Shown in pieces: positions 8,231-17,736 of a stretch of DNA of 64,000 nt. Both the position numbers and the translations under genes were made by a program. Each line of letters starts with the position of its first letter. The first letter of the stretch is position 1. Origin of the DNA: Pedobacter petrophilus (lineage in GTDB: Bacteria > Bacteroidota > Bacteroidia > Sphingobacteriales > Sphingobacteriaceae); NCBI RefSeq assembly GCF_009674725.1, contig NZ_WKKH01000006.1, forward strand, positions 62,001 to 126,000. Direction: 5' to 3'. The notes under the pieces were generated by a model, which made no database searches, was not told where the DNA came from, and was given only the letters and a program-made list of their open reading frames with translations.

Positions 8231-10693
8231 TTACAGACTTAAAATCTGTATATCGCTGAAGTTTTTAAGGCATTTAAAATGAAGCACGTTTTTATCATCT
8301 AACAGATAATCGGTTATTTCCTTATCATTTACAATAATCTTTTTCACCTGAGATTTTAATCCCATTACCTGGCAGGCATAAAACTCATAATTCGGTGTAT
8401 AAAGTCCTTCTATTCGTTGATGTACCTTTAACCCGAGCGCATCTGTTTTTACCGTAAATTTTTTCTCCAGGTAAATGTCCTGCTCAAATGCAAAGGTATC
8501 GCCATGATCTTCATACATGTACGAATTTACTTCGTAATCGCTACTGTAAATATTAAGTGCAACCTCGGTAATTGCTTTTTCATCAACATATTGCATTACC
8601 GGATATTCCGGAATAACGGAGCCTGCTCTCACAAAAATTGGCATACTATCAATTTTTGCTTCTATTTCATATTCATTTCCACCTTCTAATACCTCATTTG
8701 TCCAGAAGTTATACCAGGTTCCTTTCGGAAGATAAACTTTTCTTGAAATTGCCCCCTGCTCAAGAACAGGGCAGATTAGCAATTTATCGCCATAGCAGAA
8801 TTCATCCTGACGGAAACTGTTGCTGATATTTTCCTGCTCGAGCATGACCAACGGCCTTAAGATCGGGAAACCGTAACGGTGGTGTTCCCAGAAAACGGAA
8901 TACAGATAAGGCATCAGGCGATATCTTAATTCAATAAATTTGCGGTTAATATCTTCAAAAAATTCTCCAAAACTCCAGGGTTCACGCTCGGCAGTATCAC
9001 CGGCGGAGTGTGCACGCATAAAAGGAGAGAAAGTGCCCAGCTGAATCCAGCGGGTGAATAATTCACCATCTGGTTCGCCACTAAATCCGCCAATATCTGT
9101 TCCGCAGAAAGGCACGCCAGAAACAGACAAACGTTGGCACTGAATGTTTCCTATTTTAAGGTGTTCCCAGGTGGCGATATTATCACCAGTCCAAACGCTC
9201 GCATAACGCTGCATTCCAGAATAACCGGCTCTGGTAATGGTGAAGGGGCGTTTATTGCGCATCAGTTTTTTTAACCCCTCGTAAGTTGAGCGAACCATTT
9301 GCATGCCGTAAACATTGTGTGCTTTACGGTGAGACCCACGGTAACCGTCATAATTATGGCGAACATCATTCGGGAAAGTGCCCGAACCAAAAACAGCTGG
9401 TTCGTTCATGTCGTTCCAGAAGCCTGCAACGCCCATATCTACCAGTTCTTCATATAATTTACCCCACCACTTTCTTACTTTTGGATTCGTGAAATCCGGG
9501 AACTGGCATCTGCCCGGCCACACATGGCCTTCCATAAAGTAATCATCACTTCTTCTACAGAAGTATTTATTGTCTTTTCCTTCTTTAAATACCCAATAAT
9601 CATCGTCCACTTTAATTCCCGGGTCGATCATTACCACGGTTTTAAAACCGTCAGCAGCAAGCTCTTTGATCATTCTGCGTGGATCCGGGAAATATTTTTT
9701 ATTCCAGGTAAAGCAACGGTAACCATCCATGTAATCGATATCGAGATAGATGGCATCACAAGGTATTTTACGATCTCTGAATTGCTTCGCAATTTCTTTT
9801 ACTTTGCTTTCCGGATAATAACTCCAGCGGCATTGCTGATAACCCAGCGTCCACTTTGGGGGCATAGGGTGTGTTCCTGTAAGGCTCGCATATCGTTTTA
9901 CCACATCCATAATGTGCGGACCATGGATATAATAATATTGTAGTTCGCCACCATCTGCCCAGAAACTGGTTTTATTTACATCTTCGCCACCGAAATCGAA
10001 ATAAGATTTAAAGGTATTATCAAAGAAAATACCGTAGGCAGCCTGATTGTGTAATCCGATATAAAACGGAATAGTTCTATAAAGGGGGTCCTGATTCCAG
10101 CCAAAAGAATAAGCATCGGTATTCCAGTTTTCGAAACGACGACCACGAAGGTTGAAGTTTCCGGATTTATCGCCTAACCCAAAGAAATTTTCTTCCGGAT
10201 GGCATTTTTTTGTTGCATAAATATAGTAGCCACCAAAATCTACATTCTCTTCCCAATGCATAGAATTGGCTTCATCTACCATTACTAAATTGGTAATGTT
10301 ATCAGAAAAGGATATATGAAAGTTTTCTTTTTCAATTTTACAGGTAACTGAATGTGTGGATATAGTATAGTGATCTTCATGCTCCTGCATTTTAAAAACA
10401 GAAACCTTTTGATCTACCTCCGGTACAGCATAAGAAAAGTCATCCAGAAAAACGCCATGTGGTGCAAGCCGAACCCTGATAATATCATCGCTCACTACCC
10501 TGACTTCTACCCGCGCATCTCCGTCTGAGAAATAAAAACGGTTTCCTTCTTTTTTTACCTTCTTTACGGCACCCAGATATTGCTTAACAATTGGCTTAAC
10601 CGATATATCTACTGGATTATTTAAATGCTGTATTTCCTGCTCCTTATCGATCAGGTCATTTACCTCATTTGGCGTATCGTTTTGCTCTTCCAT
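8231..10693 (-). CDS. GH31 family alpha-glucosidase
   Basis: An 820-residue retaining alpha-glucosidase-type hydrolase. The N-terminal beta-sandwich (about residues 45-230) is followed by the catalytic barrel with the family signature GFWNDMNEPAVF (nucleophile Asp near residue 415) and an acid/base region FTITRAGYSGMQRYASVWTGDN. A DUF5110-like C-terminal domain follows (FVRAGSVIPEYPVMQYV, SYMYEDHGDTF). There is no signal peptide, and the N-terminus is hydrophilic and acidic, so the enzyme is probably cytoplasmic. It is the first gene of a two-gene unit with glgB, consistent with intracellular glucan or maltodextrin turnover. Alpha-xylosidase or other GH31 activity cannot be excluded. Confidence 0.92.
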   Translation of the reverse strand: MEEQNDTPNEVNDLIDKEQEIQHLNNPVDISVKPIVKQYLGAVKKVKKEGNRFYFSDGDARVEVRVVSDDIIRVRLAPHGVFLDDFSYAVPEVDQKVSVFKMQEHEDHYTISTHSVTCKIEKENFHISFSDNITNLVMVDEANSMHWEENVDFGGYYIYATKKCHPEENFFGLGDKSGNFNLRGRRFENWNTDAYSFGWNQDPLYRTIPFYIGLHNQAAYGIFFDNTFKSYFDFGGEDVNKTSFWADGGELQYYYIHGPHIMDVVKRYASLTGTHPMPPKWTLGYQQCRWSYYPESKVKEIAKQFRDRKIPCDAIYLDIDYMDGYRCFTWNKKYFPDPRRMIKELAADGFKTVVMIDPGIKVDDDYWVFKEGKDNKYFCRRSDDYFMEGHVWPGRCQFPDFTNPKVRKWWGKLYEELVDMGVAGFWNDMNEPAVFGSGTFPNDVRHNYDGYRGSHRKAHNVYGMQMVRSTYEGLKKLMRNKRPFTITRAGYSGMQRYASVWTGDNIATWEHLKIGNIQCQRLSVSGVPFCGTDIGGFSGEPDGELFTRWIQLGTFSPFMRAHSAGDTAEREPWSFGEFFEDINRKFIELRYRLMPYLYSVFWEHHRYGFPILRPLVMLEQENISNSFRQDEFCYGDKLLICPVLEQGAISRKVYLPKGTWYNFWTNEVLEGGNEYEIEAKIDSMPIFVRAGSVIPEYPVMQYVDEKAITEVALNIYSSDYEVNSYMYEDHGDTFAFEQDIYLEKKFTVKTDALGLKVHQRIEGLYTPNYEFYACQVMGLKSQVKKIIVNDKEITDYLLDDKNVLHFKCLKNFSDIQILSL

Positions 10694-11017
10694 CCTTTAC
10701 TTATTCAAAATTTATTTGTTTTTACTCTTAAACTTGGGATGTGCTTAAGAAAGTACTATTATACAAATATTTTAGAGAAGGCCCGTAGTAAATCATAAAA
10801 AAGGTAAGCACCTTTTTTTACACATAAAGATGCTTTATTGTTTAAAAGCGCAAGCATGGCTGATGAAAATAACCGGTCCAGAAGCAATTTCTGAATACAA
10901 ATTCATGTTTTTTAGTTCGAAAAATTCTGCTCATAAAAAAGCGTGCCTATTTGGATTAGACACGCTTAATTTATTCTTCGCAAGGCAGGCAATCAACCTA
11001 TTAAAAAGTTTGTTTAA
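10694..11017. other. 324-nt intergenic region with two terminator-like hairpins
   Basis: It contains AAAAAAGGT-AAGC-ACCTTTTTT (about 10799-10818) and the hairpin AAGCGTG/CACGCTT (10939-10967). A plus-strand reading frame crosses it from 10830 but runs antisense into the lipoprotein gene and has no family features. No clear TAnnTTTG box for the GH31-glgB unit was found. Confidence 0.6.
10935..10970 (-). terminator. Terminator of the lipoprotein gene at 11018
   Basis: On the minus strand AAGCGTG pairs with CACGCTT across a 15-nt loop and is followed by a run of T (A run at 10935-10940 on the plus strand). It lies about 50 nt past the stop codon. Confidence 0.7.
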
Positions 11018-11644
11018 CTATTTAAGCTCCATTATATATACCTTTCCTTCTGCTGAGTTTGATTGCACATTAATTACATATTTTTTGCCCTCGTTTTTAA
11101 AGGCATATACGGCAAAAGGCTCATCATCACCTAAACCATAAGTTCTTTTTTTGCCATTATAAAGGTTTTCCTTTAATTTATTTTTGTCGCCCTCATTTGA
11201 TGGGAAAGGACCTTCATAAATCAGTAATGCACCCAATTTTTCAACCCAACCATCAAAAGTATCATCAAATAAAAGCTTATTAAACGGCTTACCATTTTGC
11301 TCCTGAAAAGACAGTAGCCCAAGTTTACCTTTTGTAGTGTAAATCCCGGTTCCGGTGTAATTATTGAGTTTTGCATAGTCAATTAACTCTGAAACTCCAT
11401 CTTTTGCATCAATAGCGGCTAATTCACCTGTTGGCACAAAAAACGGAAACGCACCTATATTTTTAAGTTCCGGCACCTTTGCCCACACAATCGTATCTGC
11501 CGCTACTGCAGGATTGTGTTCTACAGATCGTTCGCCAGAAGCCATACTGGTATCTTGCTCACTTTCAGCGTTATCATTTTTCTGCTTACTATTACATGCG
11601 GCCAATGCCAAACAGATGGCTAAAACGGTCAATACTTTTTTCAT
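11018..11644 (-). CDS. Putative lipoprotein of unknown function
   Basis: 208 residues with a type II signal peptide; the lipobox LAAC places the lipidated Cys at residue 17. A low-complexity Asp/Glu/Ser-rich linker follows (about 18-50). The globular part has KNIGAFPFFVPTGELAA, then two beta-rich segments (GTGIYTTKGKLGLLSF and KKYVINVQSNSAEGKVYIMELK). I do not recognise the domain; it may be related to an OmpA-associated N-terminal type. It is probably anchored in the outer membrane facing the periplasm. It is a single-gene unit with its own near-perfect promoter and terminator. Confidence 0.75.
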   Translation of the reverse strand: MKKVLTVLAICLALAACNSKQKNDNAESEQDTSMASGERSVEHNPAVAADTIVWAKVPELKNIGAFPFFVPTGELAAIDAKDGVSELIDYAKLNNYTGTGIYTTKGKLGLLSFQEQNGKPFNKLLFDDTFDGWVEKLGALLIYEGPFPSNEGDKNKLKENLYNGKKRTYGLGDDEPFAVYAFKNEGKKYVINVQSNSAEGKVYIMELK

Positions 11645-11693
11645 TTTGCTTAGTTACCGGTTAATTGAGTTGGATAGAATTACAAACTACAGT

Positions 11694-11724
11694 CAAAAAT
11701 AATGCTTTGATTTCAAAATCCAAA
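11694..11724 (-). promoter_or_regulatory. Promoter of the 11018 lipoprotein gene, TTTG-N19-TATTTTTG
   Basis: On the minus strand TTTG (11724-11721) is followed after 19 nt by TATTTTTG (11701-11694), a full consensus match. The expected start of transcription is about 45 nt before the ATG at 11644. Confidence 0.75.
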
Positions 11725-11730
11725 GGACAT

Positions 11731-11767
11731 AAAAAACCCTCAATGCTTTTCAAAGGCAGTGAGGGTT
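11731..11767 (-). terminator. Terminator of the large TonB receptor gene
   Basis: CCCTCA (11737-11742) pairs with TGAGGG (11760-11765); on the minus strand it is followed by TTTTTT. It lies 21 nt past the stop codon at 11788. Confidence 0.8.
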
Positions 11768-11787
11768 ATCACAACCGAATAGGTGTA

Positions 11788-14721
11788 CTATGGGTTGAAA
11801 GAATACGCGATATAATAAATTGCGCCGGCAGCCGGATTACCATACGAGGTAATGTAATATTTGTTCATCACATTGGATCCGCCTAGTTTAATAGATGATT
11901 TTACAGAAGGGATTTGCAGGCTCACCTGCGCATCTAATGAACTGTATGCCGGAACATCTCCAGAGGCAAATGACGAGTTCCAATAGAATTTATCCTGCCA
12001 GCGATAGTTTACATTGAAGCCAAAATTTTTAATAATTTCCCTGTTGCCCAAACCCAAATTAAATCGAATTTTTGGCGTATTGAAGTCATTAATATAATTT
12101 ACAGGCAAATCGCCGATCTGATTGTAAGAAAGATTTCCGCTCATGGTCCATTTATTTATCAAATAATCAAGTCCTAAAGCTGCGCCATAAGAAGTTACTT
12201 CTCCTGTTGCATTAACCGGAATACCAAATTTAACAAAAGTTGGACTGGCAGGCGTACCTACATTCTGATAAACATCAACGGCGGTGATAAAATCTTTATA
12301 AATATTGTAATAACCATAAGCATCAATCAATAGGTTAGGCATGATCAAACCTTTATATCCCAATTCATAAGACTGAACACTTTCCGGGCGAACACCTCTG
12401 CTATCTAAGGTGTATTGTTGTAATAATGCAGGATTTGGTGTGCCGGTAGCTGCTGATGCGAGGAAGGCACGATAACTTACATCGGTGAATGGCCTGTTGG
12501 TATCTAGTTTATATTTGCCAAAAATGATTTCAGGCAAACCACCAATTAAACGTTGAGATCCGCCGCCAACGGAAAGATCTATATATTGATTTTGAGTAGT
12601 TGGATTACGATAACCTGTTTGGTAAGATGCCCTGATATTATTGTTCTTCGCCACCGTAAAAACTCCGGTAATCCTTGGTGTAAAACGCCCCTCAAAGTTC
12701 TGGCTTTTATCATATCTCCCTGCAAAAGTAATTTTAACTTTATCGTTAAACAGTTTCTTGCCTATTTGGGCGAATGCACCATACTCATCAATATCAATCG
12801 ATTCATATAAATCATTAAAGATTGTTCCGGCAGAATTAAGATCATATAAACGATAGGAGGCACCCACCTGAAACTCTACCACATTATTAAAGGCATTGGT
12901 AAAATTGTACATTCCTTCGTAGTGATAAAGGTTAGATTTATCGTCAAATTTCGCCCCATAAACACTTTTTGTCGGATCCTGTGCATTGATAGCTGTCGAA
13001 CTAATGGTGTTATTTAAAATTGCATTTTTGGCGTTCTCAAATTGAGGTGTACCTGGAATTAAACGGCCCTGATTGGCTACGCCCCTCGCCAGTACATGTG
13101 CTGCGGCATCCGTTTGTCCAGCTGCCCTTGCTCCTACATAATTACCAATATACTGCGGAAACCAGGTGGTTGATGGCTTTGAAACTTCATTAATATAACT
13201 TCCCAGGATGGACGAAATATAGGAATCACCAGAACGCTCCTGCGTGGTATAGCCTTTTAAGTAAAAATCCTGACCTTTTAATTCTACCTTGTATTGGCCG
13301 ATGTTAAAGTTCCGCAGCGAATAGCGATCCGATCCCGTATAAACTGAAGTACCTGTTCCCCAATTGGCTTGTGCTACAGCCTGAATGGTGTTGGTAAAAT
13401 TATAATAAACTGCTCCTGATGCTTTGAGTGATTTAGTATTGTAATCTACCAGGCTTTCTTCGTTGTAGCCCGTTCTGGATACATTTTGGTCTGGGATCAG
13501 GTTTGCTTTTAAACCTACATAAAAAGGAAGATAATTTTGCACAGCGGGCCGCAATGCAGCAGGCAATCCGGCTAAAAATCCAGCTTGTTGTACAGTATTT
13601 GGAATTGCGGCTCCAAAAGCACCATCCATTAAGGCCTTAATATTCGGAATGGCACCACCTGAGCCTGCATTTATACCTGCAATAGTTGCATTTTGAACAC
13701 TCAGGGCCACGTTGCGCATATTCTGACTAACCTCATCGCCATAAGAATTGATGCCATCATAATTAGTGTCACTGTTTCGATCGCCACTTTTTGCCGTTCT
13801 GGAGTTACGATCGAAATTAGAAAAATTGTTTCCTATCCAGTCTTTGGCCTGTAAAAAGGAGAATGCTGCTTTTACCCCAAATTTATTATTCCATGATTTA
13901 GCTACCCGAACATCGAGCTGATTAAACTGCTGCACACTGCTATTATCATCGTTAACATGATTAATACCAGTTTTAAATTGAAAACTCGGACCCTGATATT
14001 TAAAAGGGTCTTTGGAGGTCATTAATAATGTTCCGTTAATACCACCGGCGCCGTATAATGCAGAAGATGCACCAGGTAAAAGCTCAACATTATCTATATC
14101 CAATTCTGTGATGCCTACAATGTTACCTACAGAAAAGTTCAGCCCTGGTGCCTGATTATCCATACCATCGATATATTGATTAAAGCGGGTGTTTCCGTTG
14201 GAGTTGAAACCGCGTGTATTGATCGATTTGAAAGTTAAACTTTGCATGCTGCTTTCCACCCCTTTCATATTGTTTAACGCATCGTAAAAAGACGGTGCGG
14301 CAATATCTCTGATGGATGCGGCACTCATTCGCTCAATGGAAACCGGAGATTCCAAAATACGTTCTGGCGTTCTGGATGCAGAAACTACCACATCACCCCC
14401 TAAAACGACCACCGTTTCGAGTTCCAGAATTATCCCGGAGGTATTAGATGTAATTTGTTGTTCTACCGAACCATAGCCCACATAAGATGCAACTAATGTG
14501 AAGGGTAGCTTTGCGGTAGTAGAAAAACTAAATGAACCATTAGCGGCAGAGGCAGTTCCGCCTGATTGTCCTTTAATGATAAGGCTTACTCCAGCCAGTC
14601 CCTCTTTTGATTGCCTGTCTTTAACGGTTCCACTTACCGTAATGCTTTGTGCCTGTACCGCTGAATGAATGGCGCATACAAATAATAACACATAGAAGAC
14701 CTGTGTATAAATTCTGCTCAT
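11788..14721 (-). CDS. Large TonB-dependent receptor with carboxypeptidase-regulatory-like domain
   Basis: 977 residues, outer membrane. The signal peptide (about 1-24, ending VQAQ) is followed by a CarboxypepD_reg-like domain (about 27-105, SGTVKDRQSKEGLAGVSLIIKG). The plug domain (about 110-240) has ASRTPERILESPVSIE, INTRGFNSNGNTRFNQYIDGMD and VELLPGASSALYGAGGINGTLLM. A long barrel ends in IYYIAYSFNP. Its size is SusC-like, but the plug lacks the classical SusC box and no SusD-like lipoprotein gene lies next to it, so a solo receptor is more likely. The ligand is unknown. It stands alone, divergent from the penicillin acylase gene. A weak -7-like box (TAAGTTTA, about 14757-14768 on the minus strand) may be its promoter. 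Confidence 0.88.
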   Translation of the reverse strand: MSRIYTQVFYVLLFVCAIHSAVQAQSITVSGTVKDRQSKEGLAGVSLIIKGQSGGTASAANGSFSFSTTAKLPFTLVASYVGYGSVEQQITSNTSGIILELETVVVLGGDVVVSASRTPERILESPVSIERMSAASIRDIAAPSFYDALNNMKGVESSMQSLTFKSINTRGFNSNGNTRFNQYIDGMDNQAPGLNFSVGNIVGITELDIDNVELLPGASSALYGAGGINGTLLMTSKDPFKYQGPSFQFKTGINHVNDDNSSVQQFNQLDVRVAKSWNNKFGVKAAFSFLQAKDWIGNNFSNFDRNSRTAKSGDRNSDTNYDGINSYGDEVSQNMRNVALSVQNATIAGINAGSGGAIPNIKALMDGAFGAAIPNTVQQAGFLAGLPAALRPAVQNYLPFYVGLKANLIPDQNVSRTGYNEESLVDYNTKSLKASGAVYYNFTNTIQAVAQANWGTGTSVYTGSDRYSLRNFNIGQYKVELKGQDFYLKGYTTQERSGDSYISSILGSYINEVSKPSTTWFPQYIGNYVGARAAGQTDAAAHVLARGVANQGRLIPGTPQFENAKNAILNNTISSTAINAQDPTKSVYGAKFDDKSNLYHYEGMYNFTNAFNNVVEFQVGASYRLYDLNSAGTIFNDLYESIDIDEYGAFAQIGKKLFNDKVKITFAGRYDKSQNFEGRFTPRITGVFTVAKNNNIRASYQTGYRNPTTQNQYIDLSVGGGSQRLIGGLPEIIFGKYKLDTNRPFTDVSYRAFLASAATGTPNPALLQQYTLDSRGVRPESVQSYELGYKGLIMPNLLIDAYGYYNIYKDFITAVDVYQNVGTPASPTFVKFGIPVNATGEVTSYGAALGLDYLINKWTMSGNLSYNQIGDLPVNYINDFNTPKIRFNLGLGNREIIKNFGFNVNYRWQDKFYWNSSFASGDVPAYSSLDAQVSLQIPSVKSSIKLGGSNVMNKYYITSYGNPAAGAIYYIAYSFNP

Positions 14722-14916
14722 AAACGATTATTAATTTGGTTGTTTGTATTATTAGTTACCTAAACTTAAACTCTTTTTTCGAATAAAACAAATTATGTAT
14801 GCATAATAATTCAGTATTGGATTTATAATTTTGATTGACATTCAGTTTGTTGTATTTTGCAATCATTATAAATCATCAGTTACTTTAACAGCGTAATTCT
14901 GAGATTTCTGCTAACC

Positions 14917-17352
14917 ATGATGAACAAATTAAAAGCGCTATTCTGCATTATTATACCGATAGGCCTGGCTTTCCTTTTCAATACTAAAATTGGAAGTGCT
15001 CCGCCGGTTCTTAAATTTTTAAATCCATTTATAGGTTTTTGGCAAAATGCCGAAAATAACCACTTCATGTTTAACCATAAAGTGAAAATTAAGGGAGCAA
15101 TTGATAATATTGAAATTGTTTTCGACGACCGGATGATCCCCCATATTTTTGCTCAGAATGATCACGATCTTTATTTGGCACAAGGCTATGTCACTGCCAT
15201 GCATCGCCTTTGGCAAATGGATTTTCAAACACGTTTTGCAGCGGGTAGAATCAGCGAAGTAGTGGTTTCAGAACCTGCACGGGAAAGTGATCGCTATCAG
15301 CGGAGAATGGGCATGGTTTACGGCGCAGAAAAATCGTTGAAAGGCATGATGATCGATCCGAAATCAAAAGAAATGATTCTGGCTTATACCGAAGGTATTA
15401 ATGCCTATATTAAAACATTATCCCATTCCAACTATCCCATTGAATACAAAATACTGGATTTTAAGCCAGAAAACTGGACACCGTTAAAATGCGCTTTGTT
15501 ATTGAAACAAATGTCGGCTGTTTTGGCCATGGGTTCTGACGAATTTTACATGACCAACATCTTAAAAAAGTTTGGCCCTGAAATTACCAAAGATTTGTTT
15601 CCAGATTATCCATATAGAGAAGATCCGATTATCCCGGTTGGAACCAAATGGAATTTCTCACCACTGCCAGTTCCAAAAACGCCGGAAAGCTTTACCGCAT
15701 CTCAAACCGGAGCCGTTCGGACAAAAGAAAAAGTAGAAGGTATAGGGAGCAATAACTGGGCATTATCAGGAAGCAAAACAGCATCTGGATTTCCGATTCT
15801 GGCCAACGATCCTCATTTAGAGTTAAGCCTGCCATCCATCTGGTATCAGATTCAGCTCCATGCGCCAGGCGTAAATACCTATGGAGTTTCCCTTCCTGGC
15901 GCACCGGGAATTATTATTGGCTTTAACCAAAAAATTGCCTGGGGCGTAACCAATGTTGCTGCCGATGTACTTGATTTTTACCAGGTGAAATTTAAGGATA
16001 GTTCGCACAATGAATACTGGTATAACAATAAATGGAATAAAACCACTAAACGCATTGAGGTTATTAAAATCCGCGGAAGTAAAGACTTGATCGATACCGT
16101 ATATTACACACACCAGGGCCCGGTTGTTTATCTGCAAAAGCCCAACTTTGCAAAAGCCGGGAATGTGCCCGTAGGCGATGCACTCCGTTGGATTGCCCAC
16201 GATGAATCCAATGAACTCATGACCTTTTACTACCTGAATCGTGGCAAAAACTATGATGACTATAGAAAAGCATTAACTCATTACACAGCTCCCGCCCAAA
16301 ATTTTGTGTTTGCGAGTGTAGATAATGATATCGCAATTACCCCAAATGGCAAGTTTCCACTGAAATGGAAAAACCAGGGAAAATTTATTTTAGATGGAAC
16401 AGACCCCGCATACGACTGGCAAGGCTGGATTCCGGCGGCTCAAAATCCTACGGTAAAGAATCCACCAAGAGGTTTTGTAAGTTCTGCAAACCAATCTTCC
16501 ACTGATCAAACTTACCCTTATTACCTGAATTGGGAGTTTACGTCCTACGAAAGAGGGAAGAGAATCAATGATCGCCTCGGCGCCATGAATAAGGCAACGA
16601 TGGATAGCATCAGACTCATGCAGACTGACAATTATAGCATTCTGGCTCAGAATCTGCTTCCGGCTGTCATTCCGATGCTGAATGCTGATCATTTAAATGC
16701 TACCCAAAAAGAAGCTTTGAGTTATTTAAGTAAATGGAACAAACGTTATGATGCCCAGGAAATCGGAGCAAGTGTTTTTGAAATCTGGACGAAGCGCCTG
16801 GCTTTTGATATCTGGGATGATGAGTTTATGGTAAAAGGCGTTCCGATGCGCTACCCATCGAGAGATCGTACGGTTGAAATGATTTTGAAAGAACCAACAG
16901 CAAAATGGTATGACAATATCAATACCAGCCAGAAAGAGACACTTTCAGATTTAGTTAATGAAGCTTTTAAATATAGCTGCGACAGTTTGGAACGTAGATT
17001 CGGACCCATTAACAAAGATTGGCGGTGGTCTAACGTGAAACAAACCAATGTTCCGCATTTGGCGAAAATACCTGGTTTTGGCTCGAAGGTATTGCAGATT
17101 GGAGGTGCAAAAAGTACCATCAATGCGATTAGTGAAACGAACGGACCTTCGTGGCGAATGGTGATTGAACTCGGCAAAAACCCAAAAGGCCATGGGGTTT
17201 ATCCTGGTGGCCAATCCGGAAACCCTGGAAGTAAATTTTATGATAACATGATCGATACCTGGGCGAGTGGCCAGCTTTACGACTTGTTTTATATGCAAAC
17301 GCCAGATGATGAATCTGGTAAAATTATCTCTCGTTTAAAAATTTCTAAATAA
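14917..17352 (+). CDS. Penicillin acylase family Ntn-hydrolase
   Basis: 811 residues, the usual length of the precursor. An N-terminal hydrophobic segment (about 7-25) acts as signal or anchor for export. The alpha-chain region contains VFDDRMIPHIFAQNDHDLYLAQGYV. The self-cleavage site and nucleophile Ser lie in GIGSNNWALSGSKT near residue 275, and the beta chain begins there. Conserved LANDPHL, PGIIIGFNQKIAWGVTN and the C-terminal SGNPGSKFYDNMIDTWA follow. Relatives hydrolyse amide bonds of penicillins or acyl-homoserine lactones; the substrate here is unknown. It is followed after 5 nt by a small membrane protein and then by a LuxE-like acyltransferase. Confidence 0.92.
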   Translation: MMNKLKALFCIIIPIGLAFLFNTKIGSAPPVLKFLNPFIGFWQNAENNHFMFNHKVKIKGAIDNIEIVFDDRMIPHIFAQNDHDLYLAQGYVTAMHRLWQMDFQTRFAAGRISEVVVSEPARESDRYQRRMGMVYGAEKSLKGMMIDPKSKEMILAYTEGINAYIKTLSHSNYPIEYKILDFKPENWTPLKCALLLKQMSAVLAMGSDEFYMTNILKKFGPEITKDLFPDYPYREDPIIPVGTKWNFSPLPVPKTPESFTASQTGAVRTKEKVEGIGSNNWALSGSKTASGFPILANDPHLELSLPSIWYQIQLHAPGVNTYGVSLPGAPGIIIGFNQKIAWGVTNVAADVLDFYQVKFKDSSHNEYWYNNKWNKTTKRIEVIKIRGSKDLIDTVYYTHQGPVVYLQKPNFAKAGNVPVGDALRWIAHDESNELMTFYYLNRGKNYDDYRKALTHYTAPAQNFVFASVDNDIAITPNGKFPLKWKNQGKFILDGTDPAYDWQGWIPAAQNPTVKNPPRGFVSSANQSSTDQTYPYYLNWEFTSYERGKRINDRLGAMNKATMDSIRLMQTDNYSILAQNLLPAVIPMLNADHLNATQKEALSYLSKWNKRYDAQEIGASVFEIWTKRLAFDIWDDEFMVKGVPMRYPSRDRTVEMILKEPTAKWYDNINTSQKETLSDLVNEAFKYSCDSLERRFGPINKDWRWSNVKQTNVPHLAKIPGFGSKVLQIGGAKSTINAISETNGPSWRMVIELGKNPKGHGVYPGGQSGNPGSKFYDNMIDTWASGQLYDLFYMQTPDDESGKIISRLKISK

Positions 17353-17357
17353 TTAAA

Positions 17358-17717
17358 ATGGTTTTCATCGTCATCGCTATAATCTGTTTCTTCCTTCAAA
17401 TGATTGCGCCCTGGTGGGTAATCATTGTAGTAGCTTTTGCTACCTGCGGCATTATTGGCAAAACAGGTAAAATTGCCTTCTGGCAATCTTTCTTTGCAAT
17501 CTTCTTATTGTGGATTGGCTACTCCTTATTTAAAAGTTTACCAAATGATAACCTGCTCGCTGGTCGCGTTGCGGTAATGACGGGCGTAAAACTCTGGTGG
17601 ATTTTATTGCTGGTTACCGGATTAATCAGTGGCCTGGTTGCCGGAATTAGTGGCTATTGCGGTTACCAGTTTAGAATGGCAATGCTTGCGAAAAAAACTG
17701 ACGATAAAATAGCATAA
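17358..17717 (+). CDS. Small multi-pass membrane protein, unknown function
   Basis: 119 residues with about four hydrophobic helices (residues 1-14, 18-33, 40-58 and 77-105) and a short basic tail (AKKTDDKIA). There are no signature residues beyond Gly-rich helices (ISGLVAGISGYCGY). The start is 5 nt after the penicillin acylase stop, so it is translationally linked to that gene. It may be an accessory of the acylase, or an independent passenger; sequence alone does not decide. Confidence 0.65.
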   Translation: MVFIVIAIICFFLQMIAPWWVIIVVAFATCGIIGKTGKIAFWQSFFAIFLLWIGYSLFKSLPNDNLLAGRVAVMTGVKLWWILLLVTGLISGLVAGISGYCGYQFRMAMLAKKTDDKIA

Positions 17718-17724
17718 GGCTTCG

Positions 17725-17732
17725 TACTTTTG
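17725..17732 (+). promoter_or_regulatory. -7 box TACTTTTG, 4 nt before a GTG start
   Basis: A consensus TAnnTTTG box ends 4 nt before the GTG at 17737. Transcription from it would start at or almost at the start codon, producing a leaderless mRNA separate from the upstream gene. No -33 TTG is seen at the ideal distance. Confidence 0.55.
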
Positions 17733-17736
17733 GGGC

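Noticed and set aside
9524-9943. 139-codon plus-strand frame antisense to the GH31 gene
   Set aside because: The GH31 catalytic domain covers the same DNA on the other strand and the frame has no recognisable feature.
10830-11141. 103-codon plus-strand frame upstream of and into the lipoprotein gene
   Set aside because: It crosses a terminator hairpin and then runs antisense to a coding gene.
11788-14721. SusC of a SusCD polysaccharide utilisation locus
   Set aside because: No SusD-like lipoprotein gene is next to it and no linked hydrolases are in the same unit.
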